From CAYXEN01 sp964464035 (GTDB taxonomy: Bacteria; Krumholzibacteriota; Krumholzibacteriia; WVZY01), in the NCBI GenBank assembly GCA_964464035.1, contig CAYXEN010000047.1, forward strand, positions 1 to 21,669: a stretch of 21,669 nt of DNA, given 5' to 3'. How positions within the stretch are numbered: position 1 is the first letter of the stretch; the number at the start of each line of letters is the position of its first letter. Positions 15,401-21,669 of this stretch are shown here, one piece after another. The translations under genes and the position numbers were made by a program. The notes under the pieces were generated by a model. It was not told the DNA's origin, made no database searches, and was given only the letters and a program-made list of their open reading frames with translations.

Positions 15401-16224
15401 ATGCGCGAGAAAAAATCACGTTGAAGACCGTTCTCGGTATGAAAAAGAGGGGCGAGAAGATCGCCATGCTCACCGCCTACGATTATCAAACGGCTCTTCT
15501 CGTGGATCGGGCGGGCGTGGAGCTCATCCTGGTCGGGGACAGCCTGGGGATGGTCGTGCTGGGCTACGAAAACACGATACCGGTCACCATAGAAGAGATC
15601 ATTCATCATACCAAAGCGGTCGCCCGGGGAAGAAGGCGGGCGTTCCTCGTGGGTGATCTGCCGTTCATGAGCTATCAGGCGAGCGTCGAGGACGCCGTCA
15701 GGAACGCGGGGAGGCTCATAAAAGAGGGGGGAGCGGAGGCGGTCAAGCTGGAGGGCGGCAGGAGGATGGAGGCGGTGCTCAAGGCGATCCTCGGAGCCGA
15801 CATCCCGGTGATGGGACACATCGGGCTGACTCCGCAGTCGCTCCACCAGTTCGGAGGCTACAGGATCCAGGGCAGGGACGACGAGAGTGCCGAGAGGCTT
15901 TTCGATGACGCTTTGTTCCTCGACGAGGTGGGGTGTTTCAGCATGGTCCTGGAAGGGATTCCGTGGCGGCTCGCAAAAAGGATAACCGAGGCGGTGAGTA
16001 TTCCGACGATCGGCATCGGAGCGGGCGTGCATTGTGACGGACAGGTTCTCGTCATAAACGATCTTCTCGGCATGATGGATGATTTCACGCCGAAATTCGT
16101 CAAGCGGTACGCGGACGTGGGCAAGGTGATAAGCGAGGCGGTGGGAGACTACATCAAGGAAGTCAAGGAGGGAAGGTTTCCCGACGACGCCCACAGCTAT
16201 GATGATGGAAAAAGCGGTGAGTAA
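15397..16224 (+). CDS. panB: 3-methyl-2-oxobutanoate hydroxymethyltransferase (PanB)
   Basis: 275 aa from ATG 15397, which overlaps the kinase stop (ATGA); GTG 15385 is a less likely start. It makes ketopantoate from 2-oxoisovalerate and 5,10-methylene-THF. Motifs: MLTAYDYQTALLVDRAGV; the metal-site VGDSLGMVVLGYENT with D48; GDLPFMSYQ; AVKLEGG; VMGHIGLTPQSLHQFGGYRIQGR; and IGIGAGVHCDGQVLVINDLLGM. The length matches the family. panC starts within the stop (TAATG). Confidence 0.98.
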   Translation: MNAREKITLKTVLGMKKRGEKIAMLTAYDYQTALLVDRAGVELILVGDSLGMVVLGYENTIPVTIEEIIHHTKAVARGRRRAFLVGDLPFMSYQASVEDAVRNAGRLIKEGGAEAVKLEGGRRMEAVLKAILGADIPVMGHIGLTPQSLHQFGGYRIQGRDDESAERLFDDALFLDEVGCFSMVLEGIPWRLAKRITEAVSIPTIGIGAGVHCDGQVLVINDLLGMMDDFTPKFVKRYADVGKVISEAVGDYIKEVKEGRFPDDAHSYDDGKSGE

Positions 16225-17099
16225 TGCGTCTTTTCGACACGATCCCGGCATTGCGTTCTTTCATCGGTGAGGAAAAGGCGGCGGGGAGACGGATCTCCTT
16301 CGTGCCCACCATGGGTGCCTTGCACGAAGGCCACAAGTCCTGCGTGGATATCGCCAGGCGCCACGGCGACGTTCTCGTCGTCTCCATCTTCGTCAATCCC
16401 ACCCAATTCGGGCCGAAGGAGGATTTCAAACGCTACCCGAGAGACCTGGAGCGAGACGCGGCGGCGCTCAGGGAATGGGATTGCGACGTGCTCTTCGCCC
16501 CGTCGACCGAAGAGATGTATCCGGACGCGCAGAGCACGTGGGTCGAGGTGGAGAAGCTTACGGACGTACTCTGCGGTGCTTTCCGTCCGGGGCATTTCCG
16601 AGGAGTGACGACGGTCGTGACCAAGTTGTTCAACATCGTGGAGCCTCATGTCGCCGTTTTCGGGCAGAAGGACGCCCAGCAGGCTCTCGTGATCAAGCGG
16701 ATGGTGGAGCAGCTCGACTTCCCGGTGAAAATAATCCTTTCTCCGATAGTCCGGGAACGTGACGGCCTGGCCGTGAGCTCGCGAAACGCCTATCTCTCGG
16801 GCGAAGAGCGGACCCGGGCCGCTGCGATATACCGGGGATTGCAGAGCGCGAAGGCTCTTCTCGCGCGGGGAGAACGGGCGAGCGCGAAGATAGTCGGCGA
16901 AGCGAGGAAAGTAATGGAAGACGCCGGCATAGCTGATATAGAATACGTTGAGTTGCTGGATGCTCGTGACCTGTCGCGTCTCGAAACCGTAGAAGGCAGG
17001 GTCATACTGGCCGTGGCGGCAAGGATCGGCGGGACGCGGCTCATAGACAACGTGGTGCTGGAGGTCGGAGAGTCGGTCGAAGAAGCCGCCCTTTTCTGA
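16224..17099 (+). CDS. panC: Pantothenate synthetase (PanC)
   Basis: 291 aa; condenses pantoate and beta-alanine with ATP. It has FVPTMGALHEGH with the HIGH-type H34-E-G-H37, VSIFVNPTQFGPKEDFKRYPR, FRPGHFRGVTTVVTKLFNIV, FGQKDAQQALVIKRMV and the KMSKS-equivalent RERDGLAVSSRNAYLS. All look intact. It overlaps panB by one base (TAATG), so the two are surely one transcription unit. 63 bases separate it from the next gene; no terminator is visible there. Confidence 0.98.
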   Translation: MRLFDTIPALRSFIGEEKAAGRRISFVPTMGALHEGHKSCVDIARRHGDVLVVSIFVNPTQFGPKEDFKRYPRDLERDAAALREWDCDVLFAPSTEEMYPDAQSTWVEVEKLTDVLCGAFRPGHFRGVTTVVTKLFNIVEPHVAVFGQKDAQQALVIKRMVEQLDFPVKIILSPIVRERDGLAVSSRNAYLSGEERTRAAAIYRGLQSAKALLARGERASAKIVGEARKVMEDAGIADIEYVELLDARDLSRLETVEGRVILAVAARIGGTRLIDNVVLEVGESVEEAALF

Positions 17100-17162
17100 T
17101 CTTCGAGGATCCTTGCCGGGACGCGACGCACGGTCCGCCCGGATATGAAGGAAGGGAACCGC

Positions 17163-17900
17163 ATGCAAAGAGCAGCCGTCGTTCTGGCAGCGGGCCAGGG
17201 AACCCGGATGAAATCCGACCTTCCCAAGGTTCTGCATTCCATAAACGGCGAGCCTCTCATCGGCCACGTACTCAAATCCCTGGCAGCGGTCGAAATCGAC
17301 AAGGTATACGTGGTCGTGGGCTACAAGGCCGAAGATGTGATGCGTGCCTGCGAGGGCGATAAGATAGATTTCGTCCGCCAGGAGACCCAGCTGGGTACGG
17401 GGCATGCAGTGATGCAATGTGAAGAGAGCCTTTCCGGTTTCGAGGGGACGGTGGTGGTCCTCAACGGGGATGTCCCGGGCCTGCGTTCTTCGACCATCGG
17501 CGAGTTCATCGAGTACCACGAGAGTGAGAATGCGGATGCTACCGTGCTCACGGCGATGCTGGAAGATCCCACGGGATACGGCCGAATCGTTCGGGCCGCC
17601 GATGGATCCTTGAGCCGTATCGTCGAGGAGAAAGACGCTTCCCCCGAGGAGAAAAGCATAAAAGAGATAAACTCCGGTTTGTTCTGCTTCAACCGGGAAC
17701 CTCTCTTCGCCTCCCTCAAGGAGATCAGTCGTTCCAATGCGCAGAACGAATACTACTTGACCGACGTCATAGCCGCAATGCGAAGCAGGAATCTTCCGGT
17801 GAGAGCCTATTGCATAGAGGATCCGATGGAGGTTTCGGGGGTCAACACGATCGAACAATTGCACGCCGTCGAGACTTACATAGCGGGAAGAGAGGGATGA
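17163..17900 (+). CDS. GlmU-type UDP-GlcNAc pyrophosphorylase domain only
   Basis: 245 aa, covering just the N-terminal nucleotidyltransferase half of GlmU (the full bifunctional enzyme is about 450 aa). Motifs: LAAGQGTRMKSDLPKVLH; QLGTGHAV; LNGDVPGLR; GYGRIVRAADGSLSRIVEEKDA; EINSGLFCF; NEYYLTDVI; and VSGVNTIEQL. These match uridylyl transfer to GlcNAc-1-phosphate. The left-handed beta-helix acetyltransferase domain is absent, and the stop is followed at once by the HIT gene. The start is ATG 17163 with AGGAAGGG (17149-17156); ATG 17145 is an alternative but lies partly in that site. Other sugar-1-phosphate substrates are possible. Confidence 0.85.
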   Translation: MQRAAVVLAAGQGTRMKSDLPKVLHSINGEPLIGHVLKSLAAVEIDKVYVVVGYKAEDVMRACEGDKIDFVRQETQLGTGHAVMQCEESLSGFEGTVVVLNGDVPGLRSSTIGEFIEYHESENADATVLTAMLEDPTGYGRIVRAADGSLSRIVEEKDASPEEKSIKEINSGLFCFNREPLFASLKEISRSNAQNEYYLTDVIAAMRSRNLPVRAYCIEDPMEVSGVNTIEQLHAVETYIAGREG

Positions 17901-18382
17901 AAAAGATATACGCACCCTGGAGGTCGGAGTACTTGCGTAGCGAAAAAACCGATGAATGCCTTTTCTGTTCGCTCGTCGGGGAGAAGGCCGGCATTGAGCA
18001 CTGGATAATCCACAAGGGACGCCACTGGTTCGTTGTGATCAATACGTATCCGTACTCGAGCGGGCACCTGATGGTGGTATGCAACCGGCACATCGAAAAA
18101 CTCCACGATCTCACGGATGAAGAGAATGCGGAGCTCATGCCCTTGTTGATGCGTACGGAAAAGGCCTTGCGGGAAGCCTATTCGCCCGATGGAATAAACA
18201 TCGGCGCCAATCTCGGAAGGAGCGCCGGTGCCGGGATCGAGGGGCATCTCCATATCCACTTGGTCCCCCGCTGGCACGGCGATACAAACTTCTTTACAAC
18301 TATCGGCGAAACGAGAATAATCTCCGAGGATCTGAAGGAAACGTACGGCAGGCTCAAGGAATGTTTCGATGACCTCGCTTGA
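17897..18382 (+). CDS. HIT-family nucleotide hydrolase/phosphorylase (Fhit/Ap4A type)
   Basis: 161 aa from ATG 17897, overlapping the GlmU-like stop (ATGA). It opens with IYAPWRSEYL, a start typical of the Ap4A phosphorylase/Fhit-like branch. C21-x2-C24 suggests a zinc site. The catalytic histidine triad is H117-L-H-I-H121-LVPRW, with NIGANLGRSAGAGIEGH just before. These enzymes act on dinucleoside polyphosphates or AMP conjugates; the substrate here is unknown. A longer frame from 17810 is a shadow of the upstream gene. Confidence 0.92.
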   Translation: MKKIYAPWRSEYLRSEKTDECLFCSLVGEKAGIEHWIIHKGRHWFVVINTYPYSSGHLMVVCNRHIEKLHDLTDEENAELMPLLMRTEKALREAYSPDGINIGANLGRSAGAGIEGHLHIHLVPRWHGDTNFFTTIGETRIISEDLKETYGRLKECFDDLA

Positions 18383-18398
18383 GTGATCCCGGAGTGAC

Positions 18399-18857
18399 AT
18401 GGCGCGCAAGAAAAAGACAAGAAAGAGGAACAAGAGGACGCACGATTTCCTCAACCGGCTCCTGTTGTTGATAGTGAGCGCTGCCCTCGCCCTGTGTGTC
18501 GCTTCTTTCACTTATGGTTTCTACATTCGGCACGACGGTCGGGGAGGGAGGGGGAGTTTCAGAGTCGAGGTGCTCAACGGCACGGGCCGGGCCGGCCTGG
18601 CCCGGGCTGCGGCCAAGTCGTTGCGGAAAATGGGCATAGATGTGTATAGCTACGGAAACGCGGAGGATTTCGATTACGAGGAATCCATCTTGATCGCCCG
18701 CAGGCGGGGCGATATAGAAGTCCTGGCAAAGCTGATAAACTGCAGAAACGTGATGGAGCAACTGCAGAAAAACCCCATCGTAGATGCAACGCTAATCCTG
18801 GGAGCCGATTACGATCGACTGTACCTGGGGCTCAAAGATGATTCGTCATTGCCGTAG
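18399..18857 (+). CDS. Single-pass membrane protein with LytR_C domain
   Basis: 152 aa. A very basic N-terminus (ARKKKTRKRNKRT) precedes one TM helix at about 19-42, so it is probably inside-in with the rest outside. Residues 54-150 match the LytR_C/VanX-like pattern: FRVEVLNGTGRAGLARAAA, LRKMGIDVYSYGNAEDFDYEESILIARR. That domain is normally the tail of LytR-CpsA-Psr wall-polymer transferases, but no LCP catalytic domain is present here. A GGAG stretch at 18391 lies close before ATG 18399. The function is unknown; envelope or wall association is inferred. Confidence 0.8.
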   Translation: MARKKKTRKRNKRTHDFLNRLLLLIVSAALALCVASFTYGFYIRHDGRGGRGSFRVEVLNGTGRAGLARAAAKSLRKMGIDVYSYGNAEDFDYEESILIARRRGDIEVLAKLINCRNVMEQLQKNPIVDATLILGADYDRLYLGLKDDSSLP

Positions 18858-18897
18858 GATGCTCCATGAGCTATGATACCGTGAAGGAGGAGTTTAT

Positions 18898-19170
18898 ATG
18901 GCTCCCAGGCGAAGGCCGATCGCAGTAGTGACCCTGATCATCTTTCTGGGAATCATCGTCGGAACCGTAGTCGGTGAACTGATAGGGTTGCTCCTTCCCG
19001 AAGGCAAGGCGATTCGCGAGGTTTTCGTGAATTCCACGGATCTGCAAGTGGGGCCCTTGCATCTGAATCTGGTCGTCTTCAGCCTGACTTTAGGGTTCTC
19101 GCTCCGAGTGAATCTGATGAGCGTGATAGGCATATTCATCACGACTCTCTTGTTGCGCTGGTATTGGTAG
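18898..19170 (+). CDS. DUF4321 small membrane protein
   Basis: 90 aa with two hydrophobic segments. The first carries IIFLGIIVGTVVGELIGLLLP; the second is LNLVVFSLTLGFSLRVNLMSVIGIFI. The G-x3-GELIG and LTLGFSLRVNLMSVIG patterns match what I recall of DUF4321. AAGGAGGAG lies just before ATG 18898. The family has no established function. It sits between a LytR_C protein and tatA. Confidence 0.75.
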   Translation: MAPRRRPIAVVTLIIFLGIIVGTVVGELIGLLLPEGKAIREVFVNSTDLQVGPLHLNLVVFSLTLGFSLRVNLMSVIGIFITTLLLRWYW

Positions 19171-19183
19171 AAATCCGTAGAAG

Positions 19184-19190
19184 AGGAGGG
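19184..19190 (+). promoter_or_regulatory. Shine-Dalgarno for tatA
   Basis: AGGAGGG lies 7 bases before the GTG at 19198. The nearer ATG at 19191 is in another frame and gives no TatA. Confidence 0.6.
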
Positions 19191-19197
19191 ATGCCGG

Positions 19198-19416
19198 GTG
19201 CATCCATTAGCATTGATAGGCACGCCGGGTTGGCAGGAACTTCTTCTGATACTCCTTATCGTCTTGATCATCTTCGGTCCGCGGAAGCTGCCCGAAGTCG
19301 CTGAAGCCATAGGCAAGTCGATTCAGAAGTTCAAGAAGGCCTCCCGCGAAGTCCAGCAGGAGATCAAGACGAGCGTGGAAGAAGAAGAGGATTCCGACAA
19401 GAAACTCCAAGGTTGA
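19198..19416 (+). CDS. tatA: Sec-independent translocase TatA/TatE
   Basis: 72 aa from GTG 19198. The layout is the TatA one: short N-terminus, TM helix at about 11-26 (WQELLLILLIVLIIFGP), the FGPRKLPE hinge at 26-33, an amphipathic helix (VAEAIGKSIQKFKKASREVQQEI) and an acidic tail. It forms the protein-conducting part of the Tat pathway for folded proteins with twin-arginine signals. tatC is not in the window. TatB is less likely given the short tail. The gene ends 10 bases from the convergent ppiD-like stop. Confidence 0.92.
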   Translation: MHPLALIGTPGWQELLLILLIVLIIFGPRKLPEVAEAIGKSIQKFKKASREVQQEIKTSVEEEEDSDKKLQG

Positions 19417-19426
19417 CCGGCTGAAT

Positions 19427-21214
19427 CTACTGGTTGCGGTAATCCTCTATCTTGCTCTTGTCCTCCAGGCTTTGATACCAGTAAGCCAGGAATCTCTGAG
19501 CTTTCTCCTGATACAACGACTCCCCGATCGCTTTCATCTTTTTCTTGTAGTCTTCTTCATTGAAGGGGGCTCGCTTGACGAGCTTTATAACGTAATAGGA
19601 ATTACCGTCGAGAATGGGGGACGTGAACGACCCCTCCGCGACCGAGAATGCGGCGGTGGCGAAAGCGCTGTAGCTGCCGAATCCCTCAAGGTCGTCGCTG
19701 ATATGGAAGTCGTCCAGTCTCTTGATTCTAAGGCCCGACTTCGCGGCGGCTTCTTCGAAAGAACTCGCTTGGGCCTGGTTGTAGAATTCCGACGCCTTGG
19801 CATAGGCGGCTTGCTCTCTCTTCTTGCGCTTGAGCTCGCTGACGATCGAGTCCCGGACCTCGGCAAGCGGCTTCACGCTCTCCGGCAGCTTTTTCTTCAG
19901 CTTGGCTACGTAGATCCTCCGGTCGTCCCTCATGATGTTGCTGATGTGGCCTTCTTCGGCGGAAAAGGCGAAGTTGCTCAGCTTGGGCACGAACCCGAAG
20001 CCCTCGATGGGAAAGTTCTTGGCGAAGGGTTTGGGCTCTGCGATCTTCAACTGCATGTCCGCGGCCGCTTTCTCGAATCCCTCGCCTCTTGCCTTCTCGA
20101 GGAATTCCTGGGCGAGCGTCTGCAGTGAATCCACGGTTTCATAGCCTGCGGAGATCTTGATGAAAATCTCCCGTACTTTGAATTCCTTTTCCTTGTCGCG
20201 CCCCTGTTTCTTCTCCAGTACCTTGATTATGTAGTATCCGGATTGCGTCCGTATCGGCAGGCTCAATTCGCCTACGGCCAGCGAATCGGCCACCTTGAAG
20301 AACTCGTCCTCCCTTTGCCCCTCGCGCAGGAATCCGGTTTCGCCGCCCGCCGAAGCGGTGGGCGATTGGGAATAGGTCTTGGCCATCTCGCCGAAGTCCT
20401 CACCGCCGGCGATTTGGTCTCTTACCATGTCGGCTGTGAATTTGGCTGAAGAAATGTCTCTTTCGGCCGGAGCGAGATCGAAGGATATCACTTCCAGAGC
20501 CGCTTTTTCCGGCTCCTTGAATTTGTCCCGGTTGGCGGAGTAGTATGCCTGGATCTCGTCCGAGGAAGGGGAGTAATTCCCCGGATCGACATCGGGCATG
20601 GGAAACTCGACGTAGGCGGCTGACATCAAGGTGTTCTTCTCCTCGTAGGCTCGCCTTACTTCTGCGTTGCTTACGTGGACGAGTGATTGCAGGTACGCTT
20701 GGAGTTTCAGGAGCGGCAGCCTCTGCCGCGCCAGATCCTTGAGGCTCGACCAGTCGATTTCCGGGTTGTTCAAGGCGGCCAGGTATTTCTGCTTGTCGAA
20801 GTCGCCGTTGTCGTCGAGGAAGTATTGCTGGACCTCGACCGGCGGCGTCTCGCGCAGGTATTTCATTATCTCTTCGTCGCTGACGGTTATGCCCAGCTTC
20901 TTTATCTCTTTCTTGGTCAAGATGTTGTAGACTATGTTCCGCCATGCTTGCTCGCTGATCATCTCGCGCTGAGAATAGGGGATCTCTTGGTCGGGGTTGT
21001 CGCCGGTTATGGATTTCAGCATCTGGTCGTATAGGCGCTGGAACTGGGTGCGTGATATGCTGACTCCGTCCACTTTTCCTATCTCGTTGGGATTACCGCG
21101 GTGGGACGACGACGTGATATCCATCCCCCAGACTGCGAATATGGTGACGACGAAGGATATGACGACGACCCAGAGGATGGTCTTGGTATTTTCTCTCATC
21201 TTCTGCATTGACAT
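19427..21214 (-). CDS. PpiD-like periplasmic peptidyl-prolyl isomerase/chaperone
   Basis: 595 aa from the ATG at 21214, close to E. coli PpiD (623). One N-terminal TM at about 12-30 (ILWVVVISFVVTIFAVWG) anchors it to the inner membrane. Residues 40-190 form a SurA/PpiD N-terminal chaperone region (IGKVDGVSISRTQFQRLYDQ). A parvulin domain at about 237-336 has FGEMAKTYSQSPTASAGGETGFL and the closing QSGYYIIKVLE. Two later rotamase-like segments follow (about 345-450, and 500-580 with GNSYYVIKLVKRAP). It should assist folding of exported proteins, fitting with neighbouring tatA. An upstream frame to 21301 adds 29 non-conserved residues. An AGGAG site at 21226-21230 is 11 bases from ATG 21214; ATG 21208 is an alternative. 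Confidence 0.92.
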   Translation of the reverse strand: MSMQKMRENTKTILWVVVISFVVTIFAVWGMDITSSSHRGNPNEIGKVDGVSISRTQFQRLYDQMLKSITGDNPDQEIPYSQREMISEQAWRNIVYNILTKKEIKKLGITVSDEEIMKYLRETPPVEVQQYFLDDNGDFDKQKYLAALNNPEIDWSSLKDLARQRLPLLKLQAYLQSLVHVSNAEVRRAYEEKNTLMSAAYVEFPMPDVDPGNYSPSSDEIQAYYSANRDKFKEPEKAALEVISFDLAPAERDISSAKFTADMVRDQIAGGEDFGEMAKTYSQSPTASAGGETGFLREGQREDEFFKVADSLAVGELSLPIRTQSGYYIIKVLEKKQGRDKEKEFKVREIFIKISAGYETVDSLQTLAQEFLEKARGEGFEKAAADMQLKIAEPKPFAKNFPIEGFGFVPKLSNFAFSAEEGHISNIMRDDRRIYVAKLKKKLPESVKPLAEVRDSIVSELKRKKREQAAYAKASEFYNQAQASSFEEAAAKSGLRIKRLDDFHISDDLEGFGSYSAFATAAFSVAEGSFTSPILDGNSYYVIKLVKRAPFNEEDYKKKMKAIGESLYQEKAQRFLAYWYQSLEDKSKIEDYRNQ

Positions 21215-21267
21215 GGGTATTTCTACTCCTTTACACGACAACGGATTCCTGTTTCGACCCGGCGGGA

Positions 21268-21296
21268 ACATTAACACATTATGCCGGGCAAAGCAA
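21268..21296 (-). promoter_or_regulatory. Possible promoter of the ppiD-like gene
   Basis: On the - strand TTGCTT (21296-21291) and TAATGT (21273-21268) are 17 bases apart. Transcription would begin near 21261, leaving a leader of about 47 nt. Confidence 0.4.
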
Positions 21297-21301
21297 TCCA
21301 T

Positions 21302-21310
21302 AAGTGCCGC
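21302..21310 (+). repeat. Short outer direct repeat C, copy 1
   Basis: AAGTGCCGC is repeated at 21597-21605. At 9 bases it could be chance; it is listed because it brackets the A and B repeats. Confidence 0.35.
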
Positions 21311-21385
21311 AGATCTTGGTGATAGGCCTGCCTCGATGCTCTCCGAACTGGCTCAAGCTCCAAGGATCGAGAAGCTCCCGAACCG

Positions 21386-21405
21386 CCGCCACCCGCTGCG
21401 TGGGG
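21386..21405 (+). repeat. Direct repeat A, copy 1
   Basis: CCGCCACCCGCTGCGTGGGG, 20 bases, identical to 21567-21586. The two copies start 181 bases apart in the same orientation and flank the inverted repeat B/B'. Confidence 0.85.
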
Positions 21406-21407
21406 GA

Positions 21408-21425
21408 GTGGCGCCGGCATGGGGG
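21408..21425 (+). repeat. Inverted repeat B, left arm
   Basis: GTGGCGCCGGCATGGGGG pairs with 21523-21540 with one mismatch (17 of 18). The arms are 97 bases apart. Confidence 0.8.
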
Positions 21426-21522
21426 TCGACGGCGAGTTCCGCAGCGCGCCGGCGTGTTTGTCTCTTTGGCTGATCGAGGAGGATCTAATGCAGGCGCGCG
21501 AGGACTGTTTGAAGCCGGAGCG

Positions 21523-21540
21523 CCCCCATGCCGGTGCCAC
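21523..21540 (-). repeat. Inverted repeat B', right arm
   Basis: CCCCCATGCCGGTGCCAC, the reverse complement of 21408-21425 apart from one base. Inside the pair, GCGCGCC (21444-21450) and GGCGCGC (21493-21499) form a second inverted pair on nearly the same axis (about 21472-21474). Confidence 0.8.
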
Positions 21541-21566
21541 CAATGCTCAAAATGTAGTCTGTATCA

Positions 21567-21586
21567 CCGCCACCCGCTGCGTGGGG
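21567..21586 (+). repeat. Direct repeat A, copy 2
   Basis: An exact 20-base copy of 21386-21405. The flanks differ (ATCA before, CTCATAG after), so the identity is limited to this block. Confidence 0.85.
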
Positions 21587-21596
21587 CTCATAGCCG

Positions 21597-21605
21597 AAGT
21601 GCCGC
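21597..21605 (+). repeat. Short outer direct repeat C, copy 2
   Basis: AAGTGCCGC, the same as 21302-21310. It is a weak repeat, relevant only as part of the nested pattern. Confidence 0.35.
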
Positions 21606-21669
21606 GGGTCCTGCCGGCGATCTCACCCCACCGTGCTCGCTGGCGCTGCGCGCGGCGGGGGCCCCGAAT

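Larger units (their letters stand above)
21302..21669. other. Terminal region without a convincing gene, repeat-bearing
   Basis: About 368 bases beyond the ppiD promoter. Short open frames exist on both strands but none resembles a known protein. A + strand frame from ATG 21488, preceded by GAGGAGGA, is open to the window end (about 60 codons). The region holds a 20-base direct repeat, an 18-base inverted repeat with a nested 7-base pair, and a 9-base outer direct repeat. See the separate repeat entries. Confidence 0.6.

Noticed and set aside
17100..17162. A CCGGG/CCCGG hairpin after panC as a terminator
   Set aside because: The stem is only 5 bp with a large loop and no T-tract follows.
16197..17915. 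A 572-codon open frame on the - strand opposite panC and the GlmU-like gene
   Set aside because: It covers two well-supported genes and its own intergenic gap; composition rich in His, Arg and Asp as expected for an antisense frame.
21271..21543. A 90-codon open frame on the - strand upstream of ppiD
   Set aside because: It spans the repeat region and the ppiD promoter, is Ser/Arg/Ala-rich without recognisable motifs, and looks like a chance frame in GC-rich DNA.
21480..21625. A - strand string with ILSIGGTGMGAL resembling the Mur-ligase N-terminal glycine motif
   Set aside because: The frame is bounded by stops after about 47 codons and no Mur ligase sequence follows. It coincides with repeat arm B', so the likeness is probably accidental.

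Overview
This is a GC-rich bacterial chromosome segment packed with housekeeping and cofactor genes. Almost everything lies on the + strand. One gene (ppiD-like) lies on the - strand near the right end. I see no phage, transposase, CRISPR array, rRNA or tRNA gene. Several traits suggest a diderm of the FCB superphylum or a related candidate phylum (Krumholzibacteriota-, Eisenbacteria- or Latescibacterota-like): a UbiA prenyltransferase of the DGGGP-synthase type, PKD/beta-propeller lipoproteins, DUF4321, a PpiD-type periplasmic chaperone, and frequent ATA (Ile) and AGG (Arg) codons in a GC-rich genome. I cannot name the species from sequence alone.

Left part (1-8739): a UbiA-family prenyltransferase; then valS behind its own likely promoter, a short RodZ-like membrane HTH protein and uvrB; then nadC-birA-coaX, a tightly overlapping cofactor cluster (NAD, biotin attachment, CoA).

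Middle (8740-12644): an AT-rich promoter region with a near-perfect CIRCE operator drives groES-groEL. A strong intrinsic terminator closes that operon. A lipoprotein with an Ig/PKD-like domain and a TolB-like beta-propeller follows.

Right-middle (12651-18382): a compact string of a PLP aminotransferase, folB, folK, a deoxynucleoside kinase, panB, panC, a GlmU-type uridylyltransferase without the acetyltransferase half, and a HIT-family nucleotide hydrolase. Most junctions overlap or are only a few bases apart. FolB and FolK feed tetrahydrofolate synthesis, and PanB consumes 5,10-methylene-tetrahydrofolate, so the grouping makes metabolic sense. The CoaX kinase upstream uses the pantothenate made by PanB and PanC.

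Right part (18399-21669): small envelope genes (a one-TM protein with a LytR_C domain, DUF4321, TatA) converge on a PpiD-like peptidyl-prolyl isomerase. The last ~370 bases hold no convincing gene but contain nested direct and inverted repeats. This is the least explained part of the window.

The window is mainly ordinary core genome. I found no convincing new multi-gene system. The items most worth a second look are the terminal repeat structure, the stand-alone GlmU uridylyltransferase domain, the ValRS HIGH-motif variant, the CoaX motif deviations and the orphan LytR_C protein.
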